Shown here: positions 57,663 through 64,000 of the stretch, one piece after another | Numbering within the stretch: position 1 is the stretch's first letter | How the letters are laid out: the number at the start of each line of letters is the position of its first letter | Source of the DNA: Sphingopyxis terrae subsp. terrae NBRC 15098 | GTDB lineage: Bacteria; Pseudomonadota; Alphaproteobacteria; Sphingomonadales; Sphingomonadaceae | Assembly (NCBI RefSeq): GCF_001610975.1 | Contig: NZ_CP013342.1 | Location: 3,904,640-3,968,639, forward strand | Length of the DNA: 64,000 nucleotides | Direction: 5' to 3' | The notes under the pieces: model-generated | Database searches by the model: none | Told to the model about the DNA's origin: nothing | What the model saw: only the letters and a program-made list of their open reading frames with translations | Translations under genes and position numbers: made by a program

Positions 57663-58551
57663 CCTGCGCTCCGTGTGTCTGAGCGGAGGTTTCAGCTCCC
57701 ATTGCAGAGTTGATCGCGTCTGCATTCAGCAGAACGATTTGCTGATCCTGGGGCCGCCGAGCCGACGGGTCGGTGTCGAGCCCAAGCCGCTTGAGCGCAT
57801 AATATAAGAGCGCGCGCTTGACCGGGATGGTCGCCCTGCCCCCTTCCATTGCATAATCGAGTTCGATCGCCTTTCGTTGGCCGACGCTCAGTTCAGGATG
57901 GGGTGCGATGACGAGGTCAATGTCACTGAGCCAATCACGATCGCGCGAGTCTGTCCCCTCGCTAGCCTTGCTCGCCCGCGTTTCTCCGATGCGGGACAGG
58001 ACGAAGTCTTTGAATTCCCCGCTACGGACGCAGTGGGCCCGGGCGTGCCATCTGAACCCGTCAAAGACCAAGGCATGCGGCGCGATCCAGCGCCAGGACG
58101 GATTAGGCGAGGACATCGACTGATAGAGGACCTCGAGTACTTCCTTGCGCTTGATCGCGGTCACGACCGCTCTGAGAATGGGAGCAGACACACCGCGGGC
58201 AGGTGTTGGCGCGCAAGCAAACCCCGGAACGCTGCCGATCCAGGCATCGTCAGGAGTAATGATCCCGTCAGCTATCGACCGGATCTGGGTGAGATACCGC
58301 TCGGCGTCAGGCTTATGGAAGATTGGCTTGAAGGAAGAGCTTCGCACATAGGTCCGTGCGCTCTTGTCGTAGACCATGTTGGTCCCGGCCAGACCCAGAT
58401 ATCTGTTGAGATCGGCTGACGCCTGATTGATCGAAACCCCGAATGTCTCGACGATGTCGCTTCGGTTTACGTGGCCTTCCCAGAACAACCGGAATTCGAT
58501 GAATTCCAGCCTGCTCTCGACCCCTCTTCGTAATCCTGATTCGCCGTCCAT
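57655..58551 (-). CDS. WYL-domain transcriptional regulator (BrxR-like)
   Basis: A 298-residue protein with the three-part design of BREX regulators: an N-terminal winged helix (LEFIEFRLFWEGHVNRSDIV ... SINQASADLNRYLGL), a central WYL domain (VLEVLYQSMSSPNPSWRWI; PHALVFDGFRWHARAHC) and a C-terminal WCX-like tail (DYAMEGGRATIPVKRALLYY). BrxR proteins repress BREX operons and may sense a ligand through WYL. The ATG starting MDGESGLRR was chosen because a long dyad lies directly upstream of it; an ATG 17 codons earlier would put that dyad inside the gene. It overlaps brxF by eight bases. Confidence 0.87.
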   Translation of the reverse strand: MDGESGLRRGVESRLEFIEFRLFWEGHVNRSDIVETFGVSINQASADLNRYLGLAGTNMVYDKSARTYVRSSSFKPIFHKPDAERYLTQIRSIADGIITPDDAWIGSVPGFACAPTPARGVSAPILRAVVTAIKRKEVLEVLYQSMSSPNPSWRWIAPHALVFDGFRWHARAHCVRSGEFKDFVLSRIGETRASKASEGTDSRDRDWLSDIDLVIAPHPELSVGQRKAIELDYAMEGGRATIPVKRALLYYALKRLGLDTDPSARRPQDQQIVLLNADAINSAMGAETSAQTHGAQDA

Positions 58552-58560
58552 GCCCCGTAG

Positions 58561-58597
58561 CCCCCACAAAAACTGGAATGACCAGTTTCTGTATGGG
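58561..58597. promoter_or_regulatory. Long inverted repeat upstream of the BrxR-like gene
   Basis: CCCCCACAAAAACTGG and CCAGTTTCTGTATGGG are complementary at 13 of 16 positions around a five-base centre, with a perfect inner seven-base arm. It starts ten bases before the preferred regulator ATG, where the promoter of the whole BREX unit should be. It is the best candidate operator for the WYL regulator. Confidence 0.6.
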
Positions 58598-58635
58598 CAC
58601 ACCTACTGGACGGATGTAATTAAAGCAATGCGAAT

Positions 58636-58875
58636 CTAATCCGCCAACACGTCAACACGATCCGAGATGGTGGACGCAACTCCCTCTGTAGACGCGAGAA
58701 AATTAAGGACACGTTGCGTCGTCTTGCGCCTCGGCCGCCGTCCCTCGCGAAGATCCTGAACAAACCGTGGGTCCCCAACGGCATGCCTACCAAACATGCT
58801 GGCCTTCGTACCGCTTCGCGCCAAATAGCCCTCAATCTGGTCCAGGAGCTCCATCGCCTTCGACTCGCTTTCCAC
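58636..58875 (-). CDS. Small HTH DNA-binding protein
   Basis: A 79-residue protein of a type common on sphingomonad mobile elements: a helix-turn-helix spanning YLARSGTKASMFGRHAVGDP and RFVQDLREGRRPRRKTTQRV. It is divergent from the S24 repressor gene across 85 bp containing two palindromes. Together they resemble a Cro/CI-type pair. It is co-directional with the BREX unit but separated from it by 84 bp. Confidence 0.75.
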   Translation of the reverse strand: MESESKAMELLDQIEGYLARSGTKASMFGRHAVGDPRFVQDLREGRRPRRKTTQRVLNFLASTEGVASTISDRVDVLAD

Positions 58876-58898
58876 TTGTGTTCTTGTTATGTTCTTAT

Positions 58899-58937
58899 TA
58901 GGAAGGCTTCCTAGAGTCTAGGATCGAATTTCCTAGA
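58899..58937. promoter_or_regulatory. Two operator-like palindromes between HTH and S24 genes
   Basis: TAGGAAGGCTTCCTA (58899-58913) is a perfect palindrome with a one-base centre. TCTAGGA and TCCTAGA flank a seven-base centre at 58917-58937. Both arms share AGGA/TCCT words. The position between divergent regulator genes fits a CI/Cro-like switch. Similar words occur in the tra leader. Confidence 0.65.
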
Positions 58938-58960
58938 CGGATGCGATAGGACCCGCAGCG

Positions 58961-59605
58961 ATGGAAGATGCACGCAAAGCCCTGGACGACCTGATCCAGC
59001 AACGAGGCTGTAATTACTCCTCGATCTCCCGCCTTCTCGGACGCAACGCGGCCTACATCCAGCAATACATCCGCCGCGGCAGTCCCCGGCAACTGGACGA
59101 GCAGGATCGCTCCGTGCTCGCTCGCTTCTTCGGAGTAGATGAGAAGATCCTCGGTGCGCCCGAGCGGCGATCCGGCCCGGTCGTCGAACTGGTCCATGTC
59201 CCCGTTCTTGATGTCGAAGCCTCGGCAGGGCACGGCGCTTTGGCCGAAATGGAATCCAAATGCGCCCAGTTCGGGTTCGATGAGAAGTGGCTGCGCCGCC
59301 TGACCGCGAGCAAGGCGACGAGCCTATCGATCATCGCCGTGCACGGGGATTCGATGGAGCCAACCTTGCATGACGGCGATGAAGTCATGGTCGATCTCAA
59401 CGATGGACAGTCGCGGCTGCGCGACGGGATCTATGTGCTGCGCATGGATGACATGCTTAGCGTCAAGCGGGTCGCTATCGAGCCGCAAGGCAAGCGGGTC
59501 TCAGTGCTCAGCGACAATCCGGCCTATCCAAGTTGGCGCGGCCTGGAGAAGCGGACGATCAATATCGTCGGCCGCGTGCTTTGGTTCGGCCGCGCGCTAC
59601 GCTAG
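58961..59605 (+). CDS. S24-family (LexA/CI-like) repressor
   Basis: A 214-residue repressor. The N-terminal HTH (CNYSSISRLLGRNAAYIQQY) is followed by an S24 peptidase domain with the Ser in IAVHGDSMEPTL (about residue 131), the Lys in MLSVKRVAIEP (about 169) and a possible Ala-Gly cleavage site in EASAGHGALAE (89-90). Such proteins lose repression by RecA-stimulated self-cleavage, so transfer may respond to DNA damage. It is the first gene of a plus-strand set with the nuclease and two DUF genes. Confidence 0.9.
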   Translation: MEDARKALDDLIQQRGCNYSSISRLLGRNAAYIQQYIRRGSPRQLDEQDRSVLARFFGVDEKILGAPERRSGPVVELVHVPVLDVEASAGHGALAEMESKCAQFGFDEKWLRRLTASKATSLSIIAVHGDSMEPTLHDGDEVMVDLNDGQSRLRDGIYVLRMDDMLSVKRVAIEPQGKRVSVLSDNPAYPSWRGLEKRTINIVGRVLWFGRALR

Positions 59606-59616
59606 GTAGCTCGCCA

Positions 59617-60042
59617 ATGCTTGCCCTCCTCGCTGCCTCGATCGTCGCTGCTGGCCAGACCTTTACCTGCACACCCACGCATGTCTGGGATGGCGACGGG
59701 CCTATATGGTGCGCCGAAGGCCCCCATGTCCGTATTGCAGGAATCGCCGCGCGCGAAATGGACGGGACATGCCGGACCAACCAGCCCTGCCCCGACGCGT
59801 CGGCTATCGAAGCGCGCGACGCGCTCGTCGATCTTCTTGGCGGCCCTCGCGGGACCATCTCGACAGGGCACGTCGTGGTTCGTGGACCGAGATTGACATG
59901 CCGGTCGGAAGGTTCGGCAGGCGGCAACCGGACGGCTGCCTGGTGCCGATTGCCGAACGGAGCCGATCTCTCCTGCTCGATGATCCAGACACGCACTGTG
60001 CTGCGTTGGGATCGCTACTGGAAAGGGCCTGCGTGCCGCTAG
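59617..60042 (+). CDS. Thermonuclease-like (SNase fold) secreted protein
   Basis: A 141-residue protein with signal-like N-terminus (MLALLAASIVAAGQ) and the nuclease-like block HVWDGDGPIWCAEGPHVRIA followed by GIAAREMDGTC, as in SNase-domain proteins (DGD then VRLxGIDAPE). Six or more Cys suggest disulfides in the periplasm. Key catalytic Arg residues cannot be assigned with certainty. It starts 11 bases after the repressor stop. Homologues are common next to conjugation genes. Confidence 0.75.
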   Translation: MLALLAASIVAAGQTFTCTPTHVWDGDGPIWCAEGPHVRIAGIAAREMDGTCRTNQPCPDASAIEARDALVDLLGGPRGTISTGHVVVRGPRLTCRSEGSAGGNRTAAWCRLPNGADLSCSMIQTRTVLRWDRYWKGPACR

Positions 60043-60341
60043 GCCCGGAACTCTATCTGACAGGCCGTCTTGCCGAAGGCCCCTTCGGACTGGAACTCCA
60101 TGCGGGCGGCGGGGTGTGGGAGCTCGACGACGGGCGTGGAGCACGCCGGTTGCTCGGACGCGAAGTGGAAGTCTGCGGACGCCGCGCCGGCTTCAACGAG
60201 TTCATCTGCGATCAGATCTGGCCAGCAGGGCAACCCCGCCCTCCTCGCTCCAAATTCAATGTTGAACTTCTCCTGGCGGGCGTTGTCGTGGGCTACGGTC
60301 TGATCGCGTTCTTCCTCGGCCTTGTTGGACGTCTCGGCTAA
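60033..60341 (+). CDS. DUF5818-like protein with C-terminal membrane helix
   Basis: A 102-residue protein. The GTG overlaps the nuclease stop by ten bases and gives PLGPELYLTGRLAEGPFGLE, a short OB-like beta domain (WELDDGRGARRLLGREVEVC), then one membrane helix (LLAGVVVGYGLIAFFLGLV). I assign it tentatively to DUF5818, seen in sphingomonad plasmids. The function is unknown. It is coupled to the following gene (ATG overlaps the stop). Confidence 0.6.
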   Translation: MPLGPELYLTGRLAEGPFGLELHAGGGVWELDDGRGARRLLGREVEVCGRRAGFNEFICDQIWPAGQPRPPRSKFNVELLLAGVVVGYGLIAFFLGLVGRLG

Positions 60342-60538
60342 TGCTGAGCAATTGGGAACTCTGGGCCTGTGCCAACCAGGTCCTGCAGACCCATGGTGAG
60401 AATGCACCCCTTCATGTCGCCGAGCAGATCGGCGCGCTCGCACTGATTGAGGACGAGGCGGGCATCGCCATCTGGAAAGCCATCGCCAAACGCGTGGCAG
60501 AGCTGATGGGGAAGGATGACCCGACGCGCCTGCAATAA
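60341..60538 (+). CDS. DUF6961-like small protein
   Basis: A 65-residue helical protein (NWELWACANQVLQTHGENAP; VAEQIGALALIEDEAGIAIW KAIAKRV). It matches the DUF6961 pattern found in sphingomonads, often beside relaxase genes. The ATG overlaps the previous stop by one base. It is convergent with the minus-strand relaxase unit. Confidence 0.75.
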   Translation: MLSNWELWACANQVLQTHGENAPLHVAEQIGALALIEDEAGIAIWKAIAKRVAELMGKDDPTRLQ

Positions 60539-60571
60539 GCCAATATTACCTCAGCCACATCTCAATGCTGG

Positions 60572-60820
60572 TCAGCCCATCGGCGAGAGATCGCCCGGAA
60601 AGAGAGTGGGCTGCGAGCTCCTGCCGGCATCCCCCTCGCCTTCGATCTCCAAACCCTGCATCCGCTCGACCAGATGGCGCGCGAGATCGACACGAGCATT
60701 GCGCTGGGCTCGCGGGTCGTCAGCTCCGAGCCCGACAAGCGTTGCTTCGGACGCAACCGCAAGCGCGACCTCGATGTGCGTAAACAGGATCTCATCGGCG
60801 ATTCGGGACATGGTCGACAT
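60572..60820 (-). CDS. Small protein downstream of the relaxase
   Basis: An 82-residue protein (MSRIADEILFTHIEVALAVA ... DDPRAQRNARVDLARHLVER) predicted to be helical, with no family that I can name. It follows the relaxase by about 60 bp on the same strand. ATG codons at 60820 and 60811 and a TTG at 60847 are all possible starts; none has a strong ribosome site. It is probably part of the mobilisation operon. Confidence 0.6.
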   Translation of the reverse strand: MSTMSRIADEILFTHIEVALAVASEATLVGLGADDPRAQRNARVDLARHLVERMQGLEIEGEGDAGRSSQPTLFPGDLSPMG

Positions 60821-60883
60821 GAGAACAAAGACAGAACTAACAGTCAACCGGTGCCATATGGACCCATGCGGATATCCGCTGTG

Positions 60884-63820
60884 TCAGATCCCGATTTCGA
60901 AGGGCTTGGTGATCGAGCGATCGAGTTCGGGCGGCTCGCGAGCCGGTTCTTGCGAACGATCAGACGCCTTGCCCTTCGCCTGGCCCATTGCTGCCGCATC
61001 GCGCAGCTGATTGACCGTTTCGAGCGCCGAGCGCTTCATTCCCGGATTGCGCTCAACAGCTGCTTCGAGCTTGCCCGCATTGTCGACAAACAGGGTCAGA
61101 CCATCGCGCAGACGGGTTATCGTGACGAGGAATGTCTGCTGGTTGGCAAGATTGCGTTCGCGGCTGTCCATGACGGCAATCCCGCGGTCGGAGGTCAGGC
61201 CCTGCGCCATGTGCGCGTTGAGTGCGTAGGCGAGATCGAGACGCCCGAGCATGGGGTCGCTCAGCCCCAGCCGGTGTTCGGCGCCAAGCGAGGTTTTCAC
61301 CGTGACGCCCTTGGCATCAACCGCCAAGATGCGCGCCTGATCAGCGTTGAGCAGTCCGCGCTTGTGATCCGTCGCCGTCCAGCGAATGCGGTCACCATCG
61401 TGGATTTCTAGTGGGCGAACCTCAAACAGACGCAGCGGATCCTGCTCACCTTGCGGTCGCATCTGGCCCGGCCGGAATTCAAAGCGCTTACCCCGCTCGT
61501 TCTGCAGCATCACGCGTTCGCGGGTGGGATCGGTTTCGATCACATCATAGCGGCCCTTCTGCAGCCCCTGCCCCCTTTGCCGGCGGTCGACTTCGAGCAC
61601 CATGCCGGCCGCATAGCTGCGCGAATAGCGCATTTCCTCACGCGTCAGATTGACGCGCGACAGCACAGTGAGACCCAAGGAACCCGGTCCCAATTCGCCA
61701 TTGGCCTTGAGCCCGATTTGGACGGCTTCATTCACCTGTCCGCGCAAGTTGCGACCCGAAGCATAAATCGCGGTCACCTCCCGCTCAGCAGGCGAAAGAG
61801 ATAGCCAGGCCGCCGCAGCGTCGACGGCAGCAGTATTTCCCGACGCGACGACATGCGGGCCTAGATGTCGCAAGGCCTCGTCGATATTTCCGCCCTGCGC
61901 TGCATATTGAGCGTCGCGCAACGCCTTATCGCGGGCCCGGAGATTGGTGTTCATGGCGGCCGTTTCGACGCCTGCCTGCTGCATGACGTCGAAGGGTTTG
62001 CCCGCATCAACGGCGCCCAATTGCTTCCTGTCCCCTATGCTGGCGAAGCGGTCGAGCTGAAGCAGGTTGGCGAGGCGCACGAGCTTTTCCTTGTCGGCAT
62101 TGCCGACCATCGAGGCTTCGTCGAGTAGCGCCGTGGTGCCGCGCAGGGACGCGCGAGCTTCGGCAAGCCTCGCCTGGTCTGCTCCTTCCAGAAGGCCCTG
62201 ATGCTGGCGTAGAAAGCGCGCGACCGTCATCGAGGGAATGCCGGTGTCACGTTCAAGCATCTGCACGAGCGTGTTCTGGACTGCTAGCCCGAGCACGGAC
62301 TTGCCTTCCTCGCGCAAGATGTCCGCCACGGGTTTGAGGACGGTACTCTTGCCTGCGCCAGCTACGCCTTGAATAGCGACAATCCGGTTATGCGAGGCGA
62401 GAAGCAGGCGCCCTGCCCCTTCCTGGCCAGGGTTCAACGTCAGGCCATATTTGAGCTGAGATAGCGCCTGTAGCCGCTCTCCGGCCACATCAGCTGCGAC
62501 CACGGCAGTTCCATGCCCGCGTCCGGTTTCGACGGCGGCGATGATGCGCTGCTCGAGCCCGATCGCATCGCGGGTCGTGACCAGATGCCGATCTGCACCC
62601 TTGCCTTTTTGCAGGTAGCCCTGGCGAAGTAATTGGTCGACGCGGTGTTCGATGTCGGGGAGCGTGGTGGGCAAGGCAAAGCCTAGCGCTGAGCGATATA
62701 TCTCGGTCCGCGAGAACGCCGCCTCGCGCTCGCCCAAGTGCCTGATCGCCGATGCGACCGCATGAACGGCGGCGATCTGCTCGGGCGTCCGACGCCCCAT
62801 GTCGCAAGGCACAAGCGGGTCGCCCTGACGTAGCCCTAGACGCTCCGCAAAGGTCGCAGCCAAAAGGCGCGCGCGCTGGCCGATCGATCGTACTGAATTT
62901 CCAATTCTGGAGACGGAGCCAATGTCGGTGGCGGCCCGTGCATTGGCCTGTGAAATGACAAGTCTCGGATCAAAGCCCAACTGTGCTGCTGCCTCGCGCC
63001 ATTGGTTCACGAGAGCCTGGCGGTCTGCCACCGGCCCTTTGTCCGCGCGGGTCATCAATGTGGCTGCATCCAATGCGGCCGGACCTTTTGCCTCCATGGT
63101 CGAGTATGCCTCGAGAATCTCGGTGCGGCGCGAACTGAAGGCGTCACGCACGGGTTTTGGGACGCCCACCGCTTCGAAATTGCCATGCTTGCCGTATTCC
63201 CCAACCTGGTAGCCGAGCTTTTCTACGGCCAAGCGGAAGCGCGCCATGGTCATGGCATTGAGCAGCGTGTTGTGCTCCCAAATCTTGTCATTCCTCAGCG
63301 CTCGCCATTTGCCATCAGTCCCCTGGGTTACATTGGCAACCACGGCGTGAAAGTGCGCGTTGGGCTCCTGATTGCGGTTCGTATCGTGCTGGAAAAGCCC
63401 GATCACGAGATTACGCGTCGCGACCACCCGTTCCTTGCCTCGGACCTCCATGCGGGTTTCGGCGAGATTCTTCTCAGCCCAGGCCAGAGTCTCGCGGACG
63501 GCAGCGCCATAGGCATCGAGGATACGCCTGTCGCCGCCGACGAGGGCAAGGATGGACCAGCTCTTGGGGATCGAGAATGTGAGGTCGGTGCCGGCGCGAT
63601 GCGCCCTGTTGTCGCTCCCGACACGGCTTCCATCGGGCAGCATGCCCTTGAGCACGGCCTCGAACTGCGAGGCTTCGATAACGCCTCGCAGTCCAAGCGT
63701 CTCCGCGCCTCTACCAAGCCATTGACCAGATCTCTCAGCATCGGCGCGGGTATAGTAATTGTCGGCGGCAAAGTAGTTGGCAGCGCCGCCGGCGGCACGG
63801 ACATTGGCTACAGAGAGCAT
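60884..63820 (-). CDS. traI: MobF-family relaxase (TraI/TrwC-like)
   Basis: A 978-residue relaxase-helicase that nicks oriT and unwinds the transferred strand. The N-terminus has clustered Tyr (NYFAADNYYTRADAE) for nicking and the metal-binding three-His motif in FQHDTNRNQEPNAHFHAVV. The C-terminal part is an SF1 RecD-like helicase with Walker A GVAGAGKSTVL, motif II TALLDEASMVG, and IGDRKQLGAVDAG as motif III; LAYALNAHMAQGLTSDRGIA lies near motif VI. The length is between TrwC (966) and larger TraI. It marks the element as self-transmissible. Confidence 0.95.
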   Translation of the reverse strand: MLSVANVRAAGGAANYFAADNYYTRADAERSGQWLGRGAETLGLRGVIEASQFEAVLKGMLPDGSRVGSDNRAHRAGTDLTFSIPKSWSILALVGGDRRILDAYGAAVRETLAWAEKNLAETRMEVRGKERVVATRNLVIGLFQHDTNRNQEPNAHFHAVVANVTQGTDGKWRALRNDKIWEHNTLLNAMTMARFRLAVEKLGYQVGEYGKHGNFEAVGVPKPVRDAFSSRRTEILEAYSTMEAKGPAALDAATLMTRADKGPVADRQALVNQWREAAAQLGFDPRLVISQANARAATDIGSVSRIGNSVRSIGQRARLLAATFAERLGLRQGDPLVPCDMGRRTPEQIAAVHAVASAIRHLGEREAAFSRTEIYRSALGFALPTTLPDIEHRVDQLLRQGYLQKGKGADRHLVTTRDAIGLEQRIIAAVETGRGHGTAVVAADVAGERLQALSQLKYGLTLNPGQEGAGRLLLASHNRIVAIQGVAGAGKSTVLKPVADILREEGKSVLGLAVQNTLVQMLERDTGIPSMTVARFLRQHQGLLEGADQARLAEARASLRGTTALLDEASMVGNADKEKLVRLANLLQLDRFASIGDRKQLGAVDAGKPFDVMQQAGVETAAMNTNLRARDKALRDAQYAAQGGNIDEALRHLGPHVVASGNTAAVDAAAAWLSLSPAEREVTAIYASGRNLRGQVNEAVQIGLKANGELGPGSLGLTVLSRVNLTREEMRYSRSYAAGMVLEVDRRQRGQGLQKGRYDVIETDPTRERVMLQNERGKRFEFRPGQMRPQGEQDPLRLFEVRPLEIHDGDRIRWTATDHKRGLLNADQARILAVDAKGVTVKTSLGAEHRLGLSDPMLGRLDLAYALNAHMAQGLTSDRGIAVMDSRERNLANQQTFLVTITRLRDGLTLFVDNAGKLEAAVERNPGMKRSALETVNQLRDAAAMGQAKGKASDRSQEPAREPPELDRSITKPFEIGI

Positions 63821-63857
63821 CAGGTCTCACTCCGCCAGGCGACGTCTGCCTCGTGCG

Positions 63858-64000
63858 TCACAGTTCAAAATCGCCGAGGTCGGGACCCTCGTGCGATGGC
63901 TGATCCTGCTCGGGAACGCCGTCTTCGAGCATGAGCTTGCGGGCTTCTGCCTCTCGCTGGCGCTGGGCTGTCCGATCGACGGCTTGCGGCTTATCCGAAA
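63858..64000 (-). CDS. Probable TraD coupling protein, C-terminal end
   Basis: The minus strand has an open frame from the window edge to a TGA, 37 bp upstream of the relaxase start. Only the last ~46 residues are visible (AQRQREAEARKLMLEDGVPE, then an acidic tail ending DLGDFEL). Acidic, low-complexity C-termini are typical of conjugative coupling ATPases, and traD usually precedes the MobF relaxase gene. The identity is inferred from position; no ATPase motif is in view. Confidence 0.5.
   Translation of the reverse strand, partial: SDKPQAVDRTAQRQREAEARKLMLEDGVPEQDQPSHEGPDLGDFEL

Noticed and set aside
43453..58551. DISARM or a type I restriction system instead of BREX
   Set aside because: A BrxHII/DrmD-type helicase and a methylase would fit DISARM, but PglZ, BrxA, BrxC and BrxF are present and DrmA/DrmB/DrmC are absent. 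No HsdR or HsdS was found.
43168..58635. Direct repeats or an integrase bordering the BREX block as evidence of a site-specific island
   Set aside because: The ends at traG and before the HTH gene were compared by eye and showed no convincing shared repeat. No recombinase gene is present in the window.

Overview
The window looks like part of a conjugative plasmid or integrative conjugative element from an alphaproteobacterium of the Sphingomonadales. The reasons are the high-GC coding style of most genes, a sphingomonad-type TonB-dependent receptor, the F-type transfer gene order with a MobF relaxase, and small companion genes (YezD, DUF5818-like, DUF6961-like) typical of that order. The sequence does not settle plasmid versus chromosomal element. 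No rRNA, tRNA or CRISPR array was seen.

Layout. (1) 1-4.7 kb is a clearly AT-richer segment: a partial MFS symporter, an aldehyde dehydrogenase and a TonB-dependent receptor, all on the minus strand. (2) 4.77-8.87 kb is an IS cluster: an IS256-family element abutting a 5'-truncated IS110-family transposase, then an IS3-type element that truncates an L,D-transpeptidase-like lipoprotein gene. (3) 8.9-13.7 kb holds the broken L,D-transpeptidase, a succinyl-CoA:acetate CoA-transferase, a frameshifted lipoprotein, an IS remnant and an Amj-like lipid II flippase. (4) 13.8-24.0 kb is a sulfate uptake cluster: SLC13 permease, Rrf2 regulator, sulfate-binding protein, CysT, CysW, CysA, YezD, alginate-export-type porin, universal stress protein, and a second SLC13 permease on the opposite strand. 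Three CCTA-N9-TAGG palindromes sit in front of its transcription units and probably form the Rrf2 regulon. (5) 24.1-43.2 kb is the F-type mating-pair-formation operon (TraA, L, E, K, B, DsbC, V, C, orf, TrbI, S26 peptidase, W, U, TrbC, N, F, H, G), preceded by an AlpA-like and an HTH regulator on the other strand. (6) 43.2-58.6 kb, minus strand, is a complete type 3 BREX phage-defence operon: WYL regulator (BrxR-like), brxF, brxC, pglXI, brxHII, pglZ, brxA. It is followed by an extra UPF1/DNA2-like SF1 helicase and a small membrane protein. (7) 58.6-64.0 kb returns to the transfer backbone: HTH protein, divergent S24 repressor, secreted nuclease-like protein, two small DUF proteins, and on the minus strand a small protein, the MobF relaxase and the 3' end of the gene upstream of it (probably traD).

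How it fits together. The transfer genes build an F-like pilus and export the element. The S24/HTH pair probably controls this, since CTAGGA/TTTCCTA-type repeats lie both at the repressor promoter and in the tra leader. Cargo includes sulfate acquisition and anti-phage defence. The BREX operon sits between traG and the repressor/relaxase module. Its methyltransferase gene is markedly AT-richer than its operon neighbours, which suggests replacement of the specificity gene. The most original points are the extra helicase and membrane protein at the tail of the BREX operon, the large dyad just upstream of the BrxR-like gene, and the three-site Rrf2 operator.
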